Source: Bradyrhizobium oligotrophicum S58 (GTDB taxonomy: Bacteria; Pseudomonadota; Alphaproteobacteria; Rhizobiales; Xanthobacteraceae). From it: a stretch of DNA of 64,000 nucleotides. The stretch is taken from assembly GCF_000344805.1 (NCBI RefSeq), contig NC_020453.1, forward strand, positions 6,481,001-6,545,000, in the 5' to 3' direction. Made by a program: the position numbers and the translations under genes. The notes under the pieces were generated by a model that did not search any database, was not told where the DNA came from, and saw only the letters and a program-made list of their open reading frames with translations. Position 1 is the stretch's first letter. Each line of letters begins with the position of its first letter. Positions 8,833 through 17,107 of the stretch are shown piece by piece.

Positions 8833-9762
8833 TCAGCGTCCCCAGCGCAGCACGACCGGATCGAGCCGCCGCGCAATGTCGATCAGGCCCTTTTGTGTCG
8901 CCGGATGAATCGCCGGCTGCGGACTGCGCAGCGTGTCGTGACGGATCACGCCGCCCTCCTTCATCAGGATCTTGCAGGTCGCAAGGCCGCACTGCCGGTT
9001 CTCGTAGTTGATCAACGGCAGCCAGCGCTCATAGGCCGCAGCCGCGGCGTCGCGGTCGCCCGCGAAATAAGGATCGATGATCTTGCGGATGCCGTCGGGA
9101 TAGCCGCCACCGGTCATCGCGCCCGTCGCGCCGGCGTCGAGATCGGCCATCAAGGTGATCGCCTCCTCGCCATCCCACGGCCCCTCGATCGCGGCACCAC
9201 CTGCCTCGATCAGCGCGCGCAGCTTGTCGGCCGCGCGCGGCACCTCGACCTTGAAGTAGGCGAGGTTCTCGATCTCCTTGGCCATGCGCACGAGCAGCGG
9301 CACCGACAGCGGCGTGCCGGCCACCGGCGCATCCTGCACCATGATCGGGATCGAGATCGCGTCGGAGACGCCGCGGTAGAATTCGTAGATCGAGGTATCA
9401 GGCACGCGGAAGGTGGCGCCGTGATAGGGCGGCATCACCATCACCATGGCAGCGCCCTTGTCCTGCGCGCGCCGTGAGCGCTCGGCACAGACGAAGGTCG
9501 AGAAATGCGTCGTCGTGACGATGATCGGCACGCGGCCGGCGACATGCTCCAGCACCGTGGTCATGACGAGATCGCGCTCGTCATCGGTCAGCACGAACTG
9601 CTCGGAGAAGTTGGCAAGGATGCAGATGCCGTGCGAACCGGCGTCGATCATGAAATCGATCGCGCGCTTCTGGCCGTCGAGATCGAGGCGGCCGTCAGCA
9701 TCGAAGATGGTCGGCGCCACCGGAAACACGCCCTTGTAGAGCTCTCTGGATGAAGCGGTCAT
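8833..9762 (-). CDS. araD: L-2-keto-3-deoxyarabonate dehydratase (DapA/DHDPS family)
   Basis: Protein of 309 residues with the TIM-barrel DHDPS fold. NFSEQFVLTDDER replaces the usual GTTGE loop, and K171 in YFKVEVPR is the expected Schiff-base lysine. Length and lysine position match, from memory, the A. brasilense L-KDA dehydratase, which makes alpha-ketoglutarate semialdehyde. It stands between the aldonate dehydratase and the sugar dehydrogenase genes. This araD is unrelated to ribulose-phosphate epimerase AraD of E. coli. An aldolase activity cannot be excluded from sequence alone. Confidence 0.88.
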   Translation of the reverse strand: MTASSRELYKGVFPVAPTIFDADGRLDLDGQKRAIDFMIDAGSHGICILANFSEQFVLTDDERDLVMTTVLEHVAGRVPIIVTTTHFSTFVCAERSRRAQDKGAAMVMVMPPYHGATFRVPDTSIYEFYRGVSDAISIPIMVQDAPVAGTPLSVPLLVRMAKEIENLAYFKVEVPRAADKLRALIEAGGAAIEGPWDGEEAITLMADLDAGATGAMTGGGYPDGIRKIIDPYFAGDRDAAAAAYERWLPLINYENRQCGLATCKILMKEGGVIRHDTLRSPQPAIHPATQKGLIDIARRLDPVVLRWGR

Positions 9763-9771
9763 GCGGCACCT

Positions 9772-11508
9772 CTAGTGATTGTCGCGCGGCACGGGCGAGC
9801 CGCTGCGACCGACCAGGAAATCGAAATCGACGCCGCGGTCGGCCTGCAGCACGTGATCGATGTAGAGCTTCTGATAGCCGCGCGCCGCATGCGGCTTGGG
9901 CGGCGTCCAGGCGGCGCGGCGCGCGGCCAGGTCCTCGTCGCTGACATGCAGATGCAGCGACCGGGCGGCAACGTCGAGCGTGATCATGTCGCCATTCTTC
10001 ACCAGCGCCAGCGGGCCGCCAACGGTCGCCTCCGGCGCGACGTGCAGCACCACGGTGCCATAGGCGGTGCCCGACATGCGGGCGTCAGAGATGCGGATCA
10101 TGTCGCGCACACCCTGGCGCAACACCTTGGCCGGCAGCGGCATGTTGCCGACCTCGGCCATCCCGGGATAGCCCTTCGGGCCGCAATTCTTCAGCACCAT
10201 GATGCAGGACGCATCGATGTCGAGGTTGTCGTCGTCGACAGCGTCATGCATCTCCTCGACGCTCTCGAACACGACCGCGCGTCCCGTGTGCTTCATCAGC
10301 TCCGGCGAGGCCGCCGACGGCTTGATGACGGCGCCGTTGGGCGCGAGATTGCCGGAGAGAATGGCAATGCCGCCTTCCGGCTTGAACGGTGCCTCGAACG
10401 GCGTGATGACCTCGGCGTTCCAGTTCGGCGCCGCGGCGACGTTGTCCCATAGGCTCTTGCCATTGATGGTGCGGGCGTCCTTGTGCAGCAGGCCGCGCTC
10501 GCCGAGCGCGCGCAGCACGGCCGGCAGGCCGCCGGCGTAGTAGAAATCCTCCATCAGGAAGCGGCCCGAAGGCATCAGGTCGACGAGGCAATGCACGTCG
10601 CGGGACAGCCGGTCGAAATCGTCCAATGTCAGCTCGACGCCGACGCGGCCGGCGATGGCGAGCAGATGCACCACCGCATTGGTCGATCCGCCGATCGCGG
10701 CCAGGGTGCGGATCGCATTCTCGAACGCCTGTCGCGTGAGGATGTCCGACGGCTTGAGATCCTCTCCGACCATCTCGACGATGCGCCGCCCGGCCATGCG
10801 CGCGAGCAGATTGCGCCGCGCGTCAGCGGCCGGAATCGCGGCATTCTCCGGCAGACCGATGCCAAGCGCCTCGACCATCGAGGCCATAGTGGAGGCCGTG
10901 CCCATCGTCATGCAGCTGCCGGCGGAGCGGTTCATCGCCGCCTCGGCCTCGTGGAATTCCGCCAGGGTGATCTCGCCGGCGCGCAGCTGCTCGCTCATCG
11001 AGATGATGTTGGTGCCGGAGCCGATGATCTGGCCGCGGTAGACGCCGCGCAGTTGCGGGCCGCCGGAGACGCCGATGGTCGGCAGGTCGGCGGAGGCCGC
11101 GCCCATCAGCAGCGCCGGCGTGGTCTTGTCGCAGCCCATCAGCAGCACGACGCCATCGAGCGGATGCGCGCGGATGGCCTCCTCGACGTCCATCGAGGCG
11201 AGGTTGCGGAACAGCATCGCCGTGGGGCGCATGGTCACCTCGCCGAGCGAGGACACCGGGAATTCGAGCGGATAGCCGCCGGCATCGAGCACACCCTGGC
11301 GGACGTGCTCGGCAATGACACGGAAATGCCCGTTGCAGGGCGTCAGCTCCGACCAGGTGTTGCAGATGCCGATGACCGGACGGCCTTCGAAGCGATCCTG
11401 CGGCGTGCCGCTGTTCTTCAGGAATGAGCGATAATAGAAGCCCATCTTGTCCTGGCGGCCGAACCACGCCTGGCTGCGCAGCTGCTTGTCTGACTTGTCG
11501 TTGCTCAT
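9772..11508 (-). CDS. araC: L-arabonate dehydratase (IlvD/Edd family, Fe-S)
   Basis: Protein of 578 residues of the dihydroxy-acid/6-phosphogluconate dehydratase family. The three cluster cysteines are C58 (ELTPCNGHF), C126 (LLMGCDKTT) and C199 (SAGSCMTMGTAS), the same spacing as in the [2Fe-2S] L-arabinonate dehydratase of Rhizobium. It removes water from L-arabonate (also D-fuconate/D-galactonate in relatives) to give 2-keto-3-deoxy acids. Its ATG overlaps the stop of the upstream regulator gene (ATGA). Exact substrate is inferred from the operon. Confidence 0.92.
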   Translation of the reverse strand: MSNDKSDKQLRSQAWFGRQDKMGFYYRSFLKNSGTPQDRFEGRPVIGICNTWSELTPCNGHFRVIAEHVRQGVLDAGGYPLEFPVSSLGEVTMRPTAMLFRNLASMDVEEAIRAHPLDGVVLLMGCDKTTPALLMGAASADLPTIGVSGGPQLRGVYRGQIIGSGTNIISMSEQLRAGEITLAEFHEAEAAMNRSAGSCMTMGTASTMASMVEALGIGLPENAAIPAADARRNLLARMAGRRIVEMVGEDLKPSDILTRQAFENAIRTLAAIGGSTNAVVHLLAIAGRVGVELTLDDFDRLSRDVHCLVDLMPSGRFLMEDFYYAGGLPAVLRALGERGLLHKDARTINGKSLWDNVAAAPNWNAEVITPFEAPFKPEGGIAILSGNLAPNGAVIKPSAASPELMKHTGRAVVFESVEEMHDAVDDDNLDIDASCIMVLKNCGPKGYPGMAEVGNMPLPAKVLRQGVRDMIRISDARMSGTAYGTVVLHVAPEATVGGPLALVKNGDMITLDVAARSLHLHVSDEDLAARRAAWTPPKPHAARGYQKLYIDHVLQADRGVDFDFLVGRSGSPVPRDNH

Positions 11509-12245
11509 TGCTGGTCCGTTCGTGCAGCCGATAGCGCATGGCGCCGCCGGCCGTTGTAGATGACTTCGATCATGGCCTCGGAGGCGGCCTCGGGGTCGCC
11601 GGCGGCGATCGCGTCGATGATGCGCTGGTGCCAGACCAGCACGGTGTCGCGATCGGCGGTCTCGACGGGCGCGCTCAGGACGAACGAGGCACGCAAAGCG
11701 GCTTCGATGACGGCGCCGATCGAGCGCATGAAGGGATTGCCCGAGGCATTGGCGATCGCGATGTGCAGGGCCAGGTCGGCCTCGGCGAAGGCGATCGACG
11801 TCGACGGCTCCCGCTCCATCTGCGCCATCGCCTTGCCCATCTCGACGAGATCGCCCTCGCTGCGCCGTTCCGCGGCGAGCGCCGCGGCACGCGGCTCGAT
11901 CGCAAGCCTGATCTCGGCGAGGTCGGAGAGGAAGCGCTTGTCGATGCCGGCATCGAGATGCCAGGCCAGCACGTCGGGATCGAACATGTTCCAGTCCGAG
12001 CGCCCGCGCACCACCGTGCCGACGCGGGCCTTGGTCGTCAGCAGCCCTTTGGCGACCAGCGTCTTGACGCTCTCGCGCAGCACCGGTCGCGACACTCCGA
12101 ACATCGCCGTCAATTCGGCGTCGCCGGGCAGCCGCGCGCCCTCGGCGTAGCGGCCGGCGATGATGTCGATGCCGATGCTGCGGGCGACCTCGGCATGGTT
12201 GGAGTGGGCGCGCCGGGTCGGAATGACGACGATGTGCGACGTCAT
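11505..12245 (-). CDS. GntR-family (FCD) transcriptional regulator of the arabinose operon
   Basis: Protein of 246 residues. A winged helix-turn-helix occupies about residues 20-80 (GARLPGDAELTAMFGVSRPVLRESVKTLVAKGLL), followed by an FCD all-helical ligand domain with the expected Asp/His positions (EADLALHIAIANASGNPF, WHQRIIDAIAAGDP). The gene lies inside the operon, overlapping both neighbours by ATGA, so it is probably autoregulated. A sugar acid such as L-arabonate or KDA is the likely effector. The TGACT/AGTCA elements at 16989-17010 are candidate binding sites. Confidence 0.88.
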   Translation of the reverse strand: MTSHIVVIPTRRAHSNHAEVARSIGIDIIAGRYAEGARLPGDAELTAMFGVSRPVLRESVKTLVAKGLLTTKARVGTVVRGRSDWNMFDPDVLAWHLDAGIDKRFLSDLAEIRLAIEPRAAALAAERRSEGDLVEMGKAMAQMEREPSTSIAFAEADLALHIAIANASGNPFMRSIGAVIEAALRASFVLSAPVETADRDTVLVWHQRIIDAIAAGDPEAASEAMIEVIYNGRRRHALSAARTDQQ

Positions 12246-13237
12246 GTCCGCGCCCCCACCGGCTTGGCCCCAGCGGGCTTGACGGACGAGCGGCGCGCGA
12301 GCGCCATCAGACCTTGCTGCAGCGCAATGAAAACGAACAACAGAACCCCCGTGGCGATCTTGGTCCACCAGCTCGACAGCGTACCGTCGAAATTGATGTA
12401 GGTCTGGATCATGCCCTGGATCAGGACGCCGAGGAAGGTGCCGATGACGGAGCCCTGCCCGCCCGTCAACAAGGTTCCGCCGATCACCACCGCCGCGATG
12501 GTGTCGAGTTCGACGCCGACGGCGGAAAGCGAATAGCCGGCGGCGGTATAGAAGGAGAAGACGATGCCGGCGAGCCCCGCAAGCACGCTCGACAGCATAT
12601 AGATGCGGATCGTCATCGGCCCCACTGGAATGCCCATCAGGGCGGTCGCGGCGCGACTGCCGCCGAGCGCGTAGACGTTGGCGCCGAACCTGGTGAGGTG
12701 CAGCAGCAGCGCGCAAAGCACCAGGATCACCAGCATCGCAATCGCGATCGCCGTGAGCCGCCCTCCCCCCGGCAGCCTGATCGCGAAGTCGGACACGGCG
12801 CTGTAGATCGGCGCGCTGATCGGGATCGATTCGGTCGACAGCAGGAAGCTGACGCCGCGGGCCAGGAACATGCCGGCGAGCGTCACGATGAAGGGCGGCA
12901 GATCGAAGACGTGGATCACCGCACCCATCGCGGCGCCGAACAGGGCGCAGAGCACCAGCACCAGCGCAAAGGCCGCGAACGGCGGAATGCCCCAGCGCTC
13001 GATGGCAAGCGCCACGAACACCGTGGTGAAGCCGATCACCGAACCGACCGACAGATCGATGCCGCCGGAGATGATGACGAAGGTCATGCCGGCCGCGACG
13101 ATGCCGAGGAAGGCGTTGTCGGTCAGCAGATTGGCGACGACGCGGGTCGAGGCGATGTTCGGGAACTGCAGCGCGCACAGCGCAAAGCCGGCGACGAGCA
13201 CGAAGGCGGTGATCGCAACCGAGGTTGAGGCCTTCAT
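12242..13237 (-). CDS. yjfF: Sugar ABC transporter permease, YjfF-like
   Basis: Protein of 331 residues with about eight hydrophobic segments and the family signature SGGIDLSVGSVIGF (about residue 57). It corresponds to YjfF of the E. coli YtfQRT-YjfF galactofuranose importer and would pair with the YtfT-like permease as a heterodimer. ATG 13237 (MKASTSVAITAF) overlaps the stop of the preceding permease as ATGA, and its own stop overlaps the regulator start. The longer open frame upstream reads through the other permease gene in the wrong frame and is discarded. Confidence 0.92.
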   Translation of the reverse strand: MKASTSVAITAFVLVAGFALCALQFPNIASTRVVANLLTDNAFLGIVAAGMTFVIISGGIDLSVGSVIGFTTVFVALAIERWGIPPFAAFALVLVLCALFGAAMGAVIHVFDLPPFIVTLAGMFLARGVSFLLSTESIPISAPIYSAVSDFAIRLPGGGRLTAIAIAMLVILVLCALLLHLTRFGANVYALGGSRAATALMGIPVGPMTIRIYMLSSVLAGLAGIVFSFYTAAGYSLSAVGVELDTIAAVVIGGTLLTGGQGSVIGTFLGVLIQGMIQTYINFDGTLSSWWTKIATGVLLFVFIALQQGLMALARRSSVKPAGAKPVGART

Positions 13238-14226
13238 GGTTTGGTCCTCCGCCAGCGCGCGGTGAAGCGCGAGAGATCGCCGAGCCGCGGCGACTGTGCC
13301 AGCAGGACGGCGAGAACGACCACGGCCTTGACCAGCAGATTGAGCTCCGGCGGATAGCCCGACAACAGAATGCCGGTGTTCATCGCCTGGATGATCAGCG
13401 CGCCGGCCACAGCCAGCACCAGGCTGAAGCGGCCCCCGAACAACGAGGTGCCGCCGATCACGACGGCCAGGATGGCATCGAGCTCGAGCCAGAGACCGGC
13501 ATTGTTGGCATCCGCGCCCATGATGTCGGCGGCCGCGATGACACCGGCGAGCGACGCGCAGAGGCCGCACCAGACATAGACCGACAGGATCATGGCACGA
13601 GTGCCGACGCCCGACAGCTCGCTCGCCCGCGCATTGCCGCCGGTCGCCTCGATCAGCAGCCCCAGCGCGCTGCCGCGCACGACGGCCGCCGTTACCAGCA
13701 GCATGCCGATCGCGATCACGATCGGCATCGGCAGGCCGAACACGGCGCCGTTGCCGATCCATACCAGATCGGGCGAGGTGAAGGTGACGATGCGCCCCTC
13801 GGTGATCAGTTGCGCGATGCCGCGCCCCGCCACCATCAGGATCAACGTGGCGACGATCGGCTGGATGCGCAGGATCGCGACGAGAATGCCGTTCCAGAGC
13901 CCGCAGACGAGACCCACGCCGAGCGCGGACGCGATCACCACCGGCAGCGAATGCGTATCGGCAAGGCTTGCCGCGGTGGCGCCGGCGATCGCCATGACGG
14001 CGCCGACCGAGAGATCGATGCCGCCGGTCGCGATCACCAGCACCATGCCGAGCGACAGCAGCGCCACCGGCGTGCCACGATTGAGCACGTCGATGACGCT
14101 GCCGAACAGCCGCCCATCCTGCAGATGCAGGTTGAAGAACTGCGGCGACACCGCGCGATCGATCATCAGGATCACGATCAGTGCAAAAGCTTGCGCAAGC
14201 CCGCGGCGCGGAATCCGGAGCGTCAT
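13234..14226 (-). CDS. ytfT: Sugar ABC transporter permease, YtfT-like
   Basis: Protein of 330 residues, highly hydrophobic, with ATGGIDLSVGAVMAIAG and a GGTSLFGGRFSLVLAVAGALI motif, both typical of the ribose/galactofuranose permease family. It begins at ATG 14226 (MTLRIPRRGLAQAF), overlapping the ATPase stop by ATGA, and ends overlapping the second permease start. Two different permease subunits with one ATPase and a YtfQ-type binding protein reproduce the E. coli galactofuranose importer composition. Confidence 0.92.
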   Translation of the reverse strand: MTLRIPRRGLAQAFALIVILMIDRAVSPQFFNLHLQDGRLFGSVIDVLNRGTPVALLSLGMVLVIATGGIDLSVGAVMAIAGATAASLADTHSLPVVIASALGVGLVCGLWNGILVAILRIQPIVATLILMVAGRGIAQLITEGRIVTFTSPDLVWIGNGAVFGLPMPIVIAIGMLLVTAAVVRGSALGLLIEATGGNARASELSGVGTRAMILSVYVWCGLCASLAGVIAAADIMGADANNAGLWLELDAILAVVIGGTSLFGGRFSLVLAVAGALIIQAMNTGILLSGYPPELNLLVKAVVVLAVLLAQSPRLGDLSRFTARWRRTKP

Positions 14227-15773
14227 GATGCGGCCTCGTGAACGGGCTCGGCATCGGCCGCGATGGCGGCGAGGATGCTGGAGACTTCGACCGCCTCGCC
14301 CTTGAGCTCCTCGACATGGGCGCGATCGCGCAGCACGACGACGCGATTGGAATAGGTCACGATCTCGTCGAGTTCCGATGAGATCACGAGCAGCGCCAGC
14401 CCCTGCTCGCACAGCTCGCGCACCAGGCGGATGATCTCGGCATGCGCTCCGACATCGATGCCGCGGGTCGGCTCGTCCAGCACGAGAAGCTTCGGCGAGG
14501 TGGCGAGCCAGCGCGCCAACAGCGCCTTCTGCTGATTGCCGCCCGACAGCAGCCCGATCGGCCGCTCCGGATCCGGCGGCCGGATGTCGAGCATGCGGAT
14601 GTAACGCATTGCGATCTCGTCCTGCTCACGCCGCGACAGCGGCCGGTGCAGGCCGCGCCGCGCCTGCAGCGCCAGCACGATGTTCTCGCGTACGGTGAGA
14701 TCGGCGACGATGCCTTCGGTCTTGCGCTCCTCCGGGCAGTAGCCGAAGCCGAGGCCGGCCGCATCGCGCGGCGAATTCAGCCTGATGGTCTCACCATTTA
14801 CGGTAGCCGTGCCGCTGTCGGCGCGCTCGGCGCCAAACACCAGCCGCGCTGTTTCGGTACGGCCGGACCCGAGCAGGCCGGCGAGCCCGACCACCTCGCC
14901 GCGGCGCAACTCGAGATCGAACGGGGCGAGGTAGCCCTGCTTGCCGTAGCCCTTGAAGCTGACGCAGACCTCGCGCGCCGTGTCCGGCTGGCTCGCCGCG
15001 CGTTCGTGGGTGGTCTCGGCGAGCTCGCGCCCCAGCATCATGCGGATCAGGTCGAGCCGCGGCAGATCGGCAATCTCGCGCGTGCCGATCAGGCGACCGT
15101 TGCGCAGCACGGTGACACGATTGCAGATCTCGTAGACCTGATCGAGGAAATGGCTGACGAAGACGATGCCGATGCCATCAGCCGCGAGCTTTCGCATCAC
15201 CTTGAACAGGATTTCGACCTCATGGCGGTCGAGACTGGCGGTGGGCTCGTCGAGAATGAGCACGCGCGCGGAGAGATCGACGGCGCGCGCGATCGCCGTG
15301 ATGTGCTGGACCGCGACCGAGTAACTCGCCAAGGGCGCGCCGACGTCGATATCGAGCCCGTAGTCGAGCAGCAGCGCGTGTGCGCGCCGCCGCATCTCGG
15401 CCTCGCGCACGACGCCGAACCGCGTTGGCTGCCGGCCGAGATAGAGATTTTGCGCCACCGAGAGGTTCGGCAGCAGATTCACTTCCTGATACACCGTCGC
15501 GATGCCGGCATCGACGGCGTCCTTCGCCGAGCGCGGCGCGATCTCCCGATCCGCGAGCCGGACGGAGCCGGCGTCCCGCGCGAACACGCCGGTGACCACC
15601 TTGATCAAGGTCGACTTGCCGGCGCCGTTCTCGCCGAGCAGCGCGTGGATCTCGCCCTCACCCAGGGTGAAGTCGACGTGATCAAGCGCCTTCAACGCGC
15701 CGAAGCTCTTGGTCAGGCCAAGGATCTCCAGAAGAGAGGGACGCGCCGCCGGCGGAGCTGAACTGTCAGACAT
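14223..15773 (-). CDS. ytfR: Sugar ABC transporter ATPase, YtfR-like (tandem domains)
   Basis: Protein of 516 residues with two ABC domains. The first P-loop is GENGAGKST (47-55) with Walker B VLILDEPTASLDRHE. The second half has GLAGLLGSGRTET in place of a canonical P-loop, then LSGGNQQKALLARWL and LLVLDEPTRGIDVGA. The first-domain signature is SYSVAVQHITAIARAVDL rather than LSGGQ, the degenerate form common in YtfR/AraG proteins. It energises the two permeases that follow. ATG 15773 lies 129 bases after the binding-protein stop, with a hairpin between. Confidence 0.93.
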   Translation of the reverse strand: MSDSSAPPAARPSLLEILGLTKSFGALKALDHVDFTLGEGEIHALLGENGAGKSTLIKVVTGVFARDAGSVRLADREIAPRSAKDAVDAGIATVYQEVNLLPNLSVAQNLYLGRQPTRFGVVREAEMRRRAHALLLDYGLDIDVGAPLASYSVAVQHITAIARAVDLSARVLILDEPTASLDRHEVEILFKVMRKLAADGIGIVFVSHFLDQVYEICNRVTVLRNGRLIGTREIADLPRLDLIRMMLGRELAETTHERAASQPDTAREVCVSFKGYGKQGYLAPFDLELRRGEVVGLAGLLGSGRTETARLVFGAERADSGTATVNGETIRLNSPRDAAGLGFGYCPEERKTEGIVADLTVRENIVLALQARRGLHRPLSRREQDEIAMRYIRMLDIRPPDPERPIGLLSGGNQQKALLARWLATSPKLLVLDEPTRGIDVGAHAEIIRLVRELCEQGLALLVISSELDEIVTYSNRVVVLRDRAHVEELKGEAVEVSSILAAIAADAEPVHEAAS

Positions 15774-15840
15774 GGCGAACTACTTGGGCGGGACCGGGAA
15801 GTCGACGCCCACACGGAGTGCGGACGTCAACGATTGATTT

Positions 15841-15889
15841 CCGTCGCCCTGGCCTGGGCGCAATTGCGCACGCGGCGCCAGGACGACGG
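15841..15889 (-). promoter_or_regulatory. Intercistronic hairpin between ytfQ and ytfR
   Basis: Arms CCGTCGCCCTGGC (15841-15853) and GCCAGGACGACGG (15877-15889) pair with one G-T/C mismatch. The loop itself contains the perfect palindrome GCGCAATTGCGC (15858-15869). It lies just past the ytfQ stop in the transcript and has no T-run. As after chvE, it may cap the binding-protein message and reduce expression of the ATPase and enzyme genes. The role is inferred. Confidence 0.55.
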
Positions 15890-15902
15890 CGATATCTTCA
15901 GC

Positions 15903-16868
15903 TCAGTAGCCCAAGCCCTTCTTGCTGTCGTAGACCTTCTGCGGATCGTCCGTTGCGGTGTAGAGCTTCGACTCGGTCTGGATCCACTTCGGCGGCGTGG
16001 TGCCCTTCTCCTTGAAGGCCACGATCGCATCGAACGCCGGGCCCGCCATGTTTGGCGTCAGCTCGACCGTTGCGTTCGCTTCGCCGGCAGCGATTGCCTT
16101 GAAGATGTCCGGCACGGCGTCGATCGAGACGGTCAGGATGTCCTTGCCCGGCTTGAGGCCGGCTTCCTTCATCGCCTGGATGGCGCCGACCATCATGTCG
16201 TCATTGTGGGCGTAGACCGCGCAGATCGACTTGCCGCCGTTCTCGGCCTTGATGAAGCTCTCCATCACCTCTTTGCCCTTGGCGCGGGTGAAGTCGCCGG
16301 TCTGGCTGCGCACCACCTTCAGGTTGGCGTTCTTGGCGACGACGGCGTCAAAACCCTTCTTGCGGTTGGTGGCGACGCTGGCGCCGACCGTGCCCTGCAG
16401 CTCGACGACGTTGCAGGCCTTGCCGCCGACGGTCTTGGCGAGCCACTCGCCGGCCACCTCGCCCTCATGCACGCTGTCGGAGGTCACCGCGGTCAGATAC
16501 AGATCCTTGCCCGAGGGATCGATGTCGCGGTCGAGCAGCACGACCGGGATCTTGGCTTCCTTGGCTTCCTTCAGCACGGCGTCCCAGCCCGAGGCCACGA
16601 CCGGTGCGAGGAAGATCGCGTCCACGCCCTGGGCGATGAAGGAGCGGATCGCCTTGATCTGGTTTTCCTGCTTCTGCTGCGCGTCGGCGATCTTCAGGTT
16701 GATCTTGCGCTTGGTGGCTTCCGACTTCGAGACCGAGGTCTCGGCGGCGCGCCAGCCGGATTCGGATCCGATCTGCGAGAAGCCAACAGTGAGTTCAGCT
16801 GCGCTGGCGGAAGTAGCAAGCAACAAGGCGGCCGTCGCCGAGGCCGCAAAGAGGGCTTTCAGGGTCAT
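15903..16868 (-). CDS. ytfQ: Galactofuranose/arabinofuranose-type periplasmic binding protein, YtfQ-like
   Basis: Protein of 321 residues. A signal peptide (MTLKALFAASATAALLLATSASA, cleavage near residue 23) precedes ELTVGFSQIGSESGWRAAE. The stretches KIADAQQKQENQIKAIRSF, CNVVELQGTVGASVA and VYAHNDDMMVGAIQA closely match E. coli YtfQ, which binds galactofuranose and also L-arabinofuranose-like rings. It is the first gene of the ten-gene operon ending with the arabinose pathway enzymes, so furanose arabinose or galactose is the likely cargo. ATG 16868 is preceded by GGGAGA 6 bases upstream. Confidence 0.94.
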   Translation of the reverse strand: MTLKALFAASATAALLLATSASAAELTVGFSQIGSESGWRAAETSVSKSEATKRKINLKIADAQQKQENQIKAIRSFIAQGVDAIFLAPVVASGWDAVLKEAKEAKIPVVLLDRDIDPSGKDLYLTAVTSDSVHEGEVAGEWLAKTVGGKACNVVELQGTVGASVATNRKKGFDAVVAKNANLKVVRSQTGDFTRAKGKEVMESFIKAENGGKSICAVYAHNDDMMVGAIQAMKEAGLKPGKDILTVSIDAVPDIFKAIAAGEANATVELTPNMAGPAFDAIVAFKEKGTTPPKWIQTESKLYTATDDPQKVYDSKKGLGY

Positions 16869-16988
16869 CAGGCGTTCTCTCCCAAAAAGTATCTGTTCTG
16901 GATGCGCCGCCGCGTTGAGCGGTGTCGTCGCACCTTTCCTCCAGCCTTGGCGGCCGGCGGCGCCCGTTATTCCACGGAACCTCGGGTC

Positions 16989-17010
16989 TGACTAGTCATA
17001 TTATTTGACT
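16989..17010. promoter_or_regulatory. Candidate operator with three TGACT/AGTCA elements upstream of ytfQ
   Basis: TGACTAGTCA (16989-16998) is a perfect 10-bp palindrome. Its right half AGTCA pairs again with TGACT (17006-17010) across a 7-base AT-rich spacer. The cluster lies about 125 bases upstream of the ytfQ start and downstream of a TTGACA-like -35 element. The GntR regulator encoded inside the operon is the obvious candidate to bind. This is seen only as symmetry; no binding data exist here. Confidence 0.45.
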
Positions 17011-17072
17011 GTAATACTTTTTGAGGACGCCCGCTTTGCGGTACGCGGACGTAGGCTGCCGGAGATCGTCGG

Positions 17073-17101
17073 CGGTTACAAACAAAATTTAAAGTTGTCA
17101 A
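17073..17101 (-). promoter_or_regulatory. Candidate promoter of the ytfQ-araB operon
   Basis: On the minus strand TTGACA (17101-17096) is a perfect -35 box, followed after 17 bases by TAACCG (17078-17073), a poor -10 box. It begins 7 bases after the stop of the aldolase gene, in the only AT-rich stretch of the gap, and would give a leader of about 200 bases crossing the TGACT elements. A start nearer ytfQ remains possible. Confidence 0.33.
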
Positions 17102-17107
17102 AAGCGA

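Noticed and set aside
12242..14317. 691-residue minus-strand frame as one long permease
   Set aside because: Only the last 331 residues are permease. The front part is the wrong frame of the neighbouring permease gene, and ATG 13237 has an ATGA overlap.
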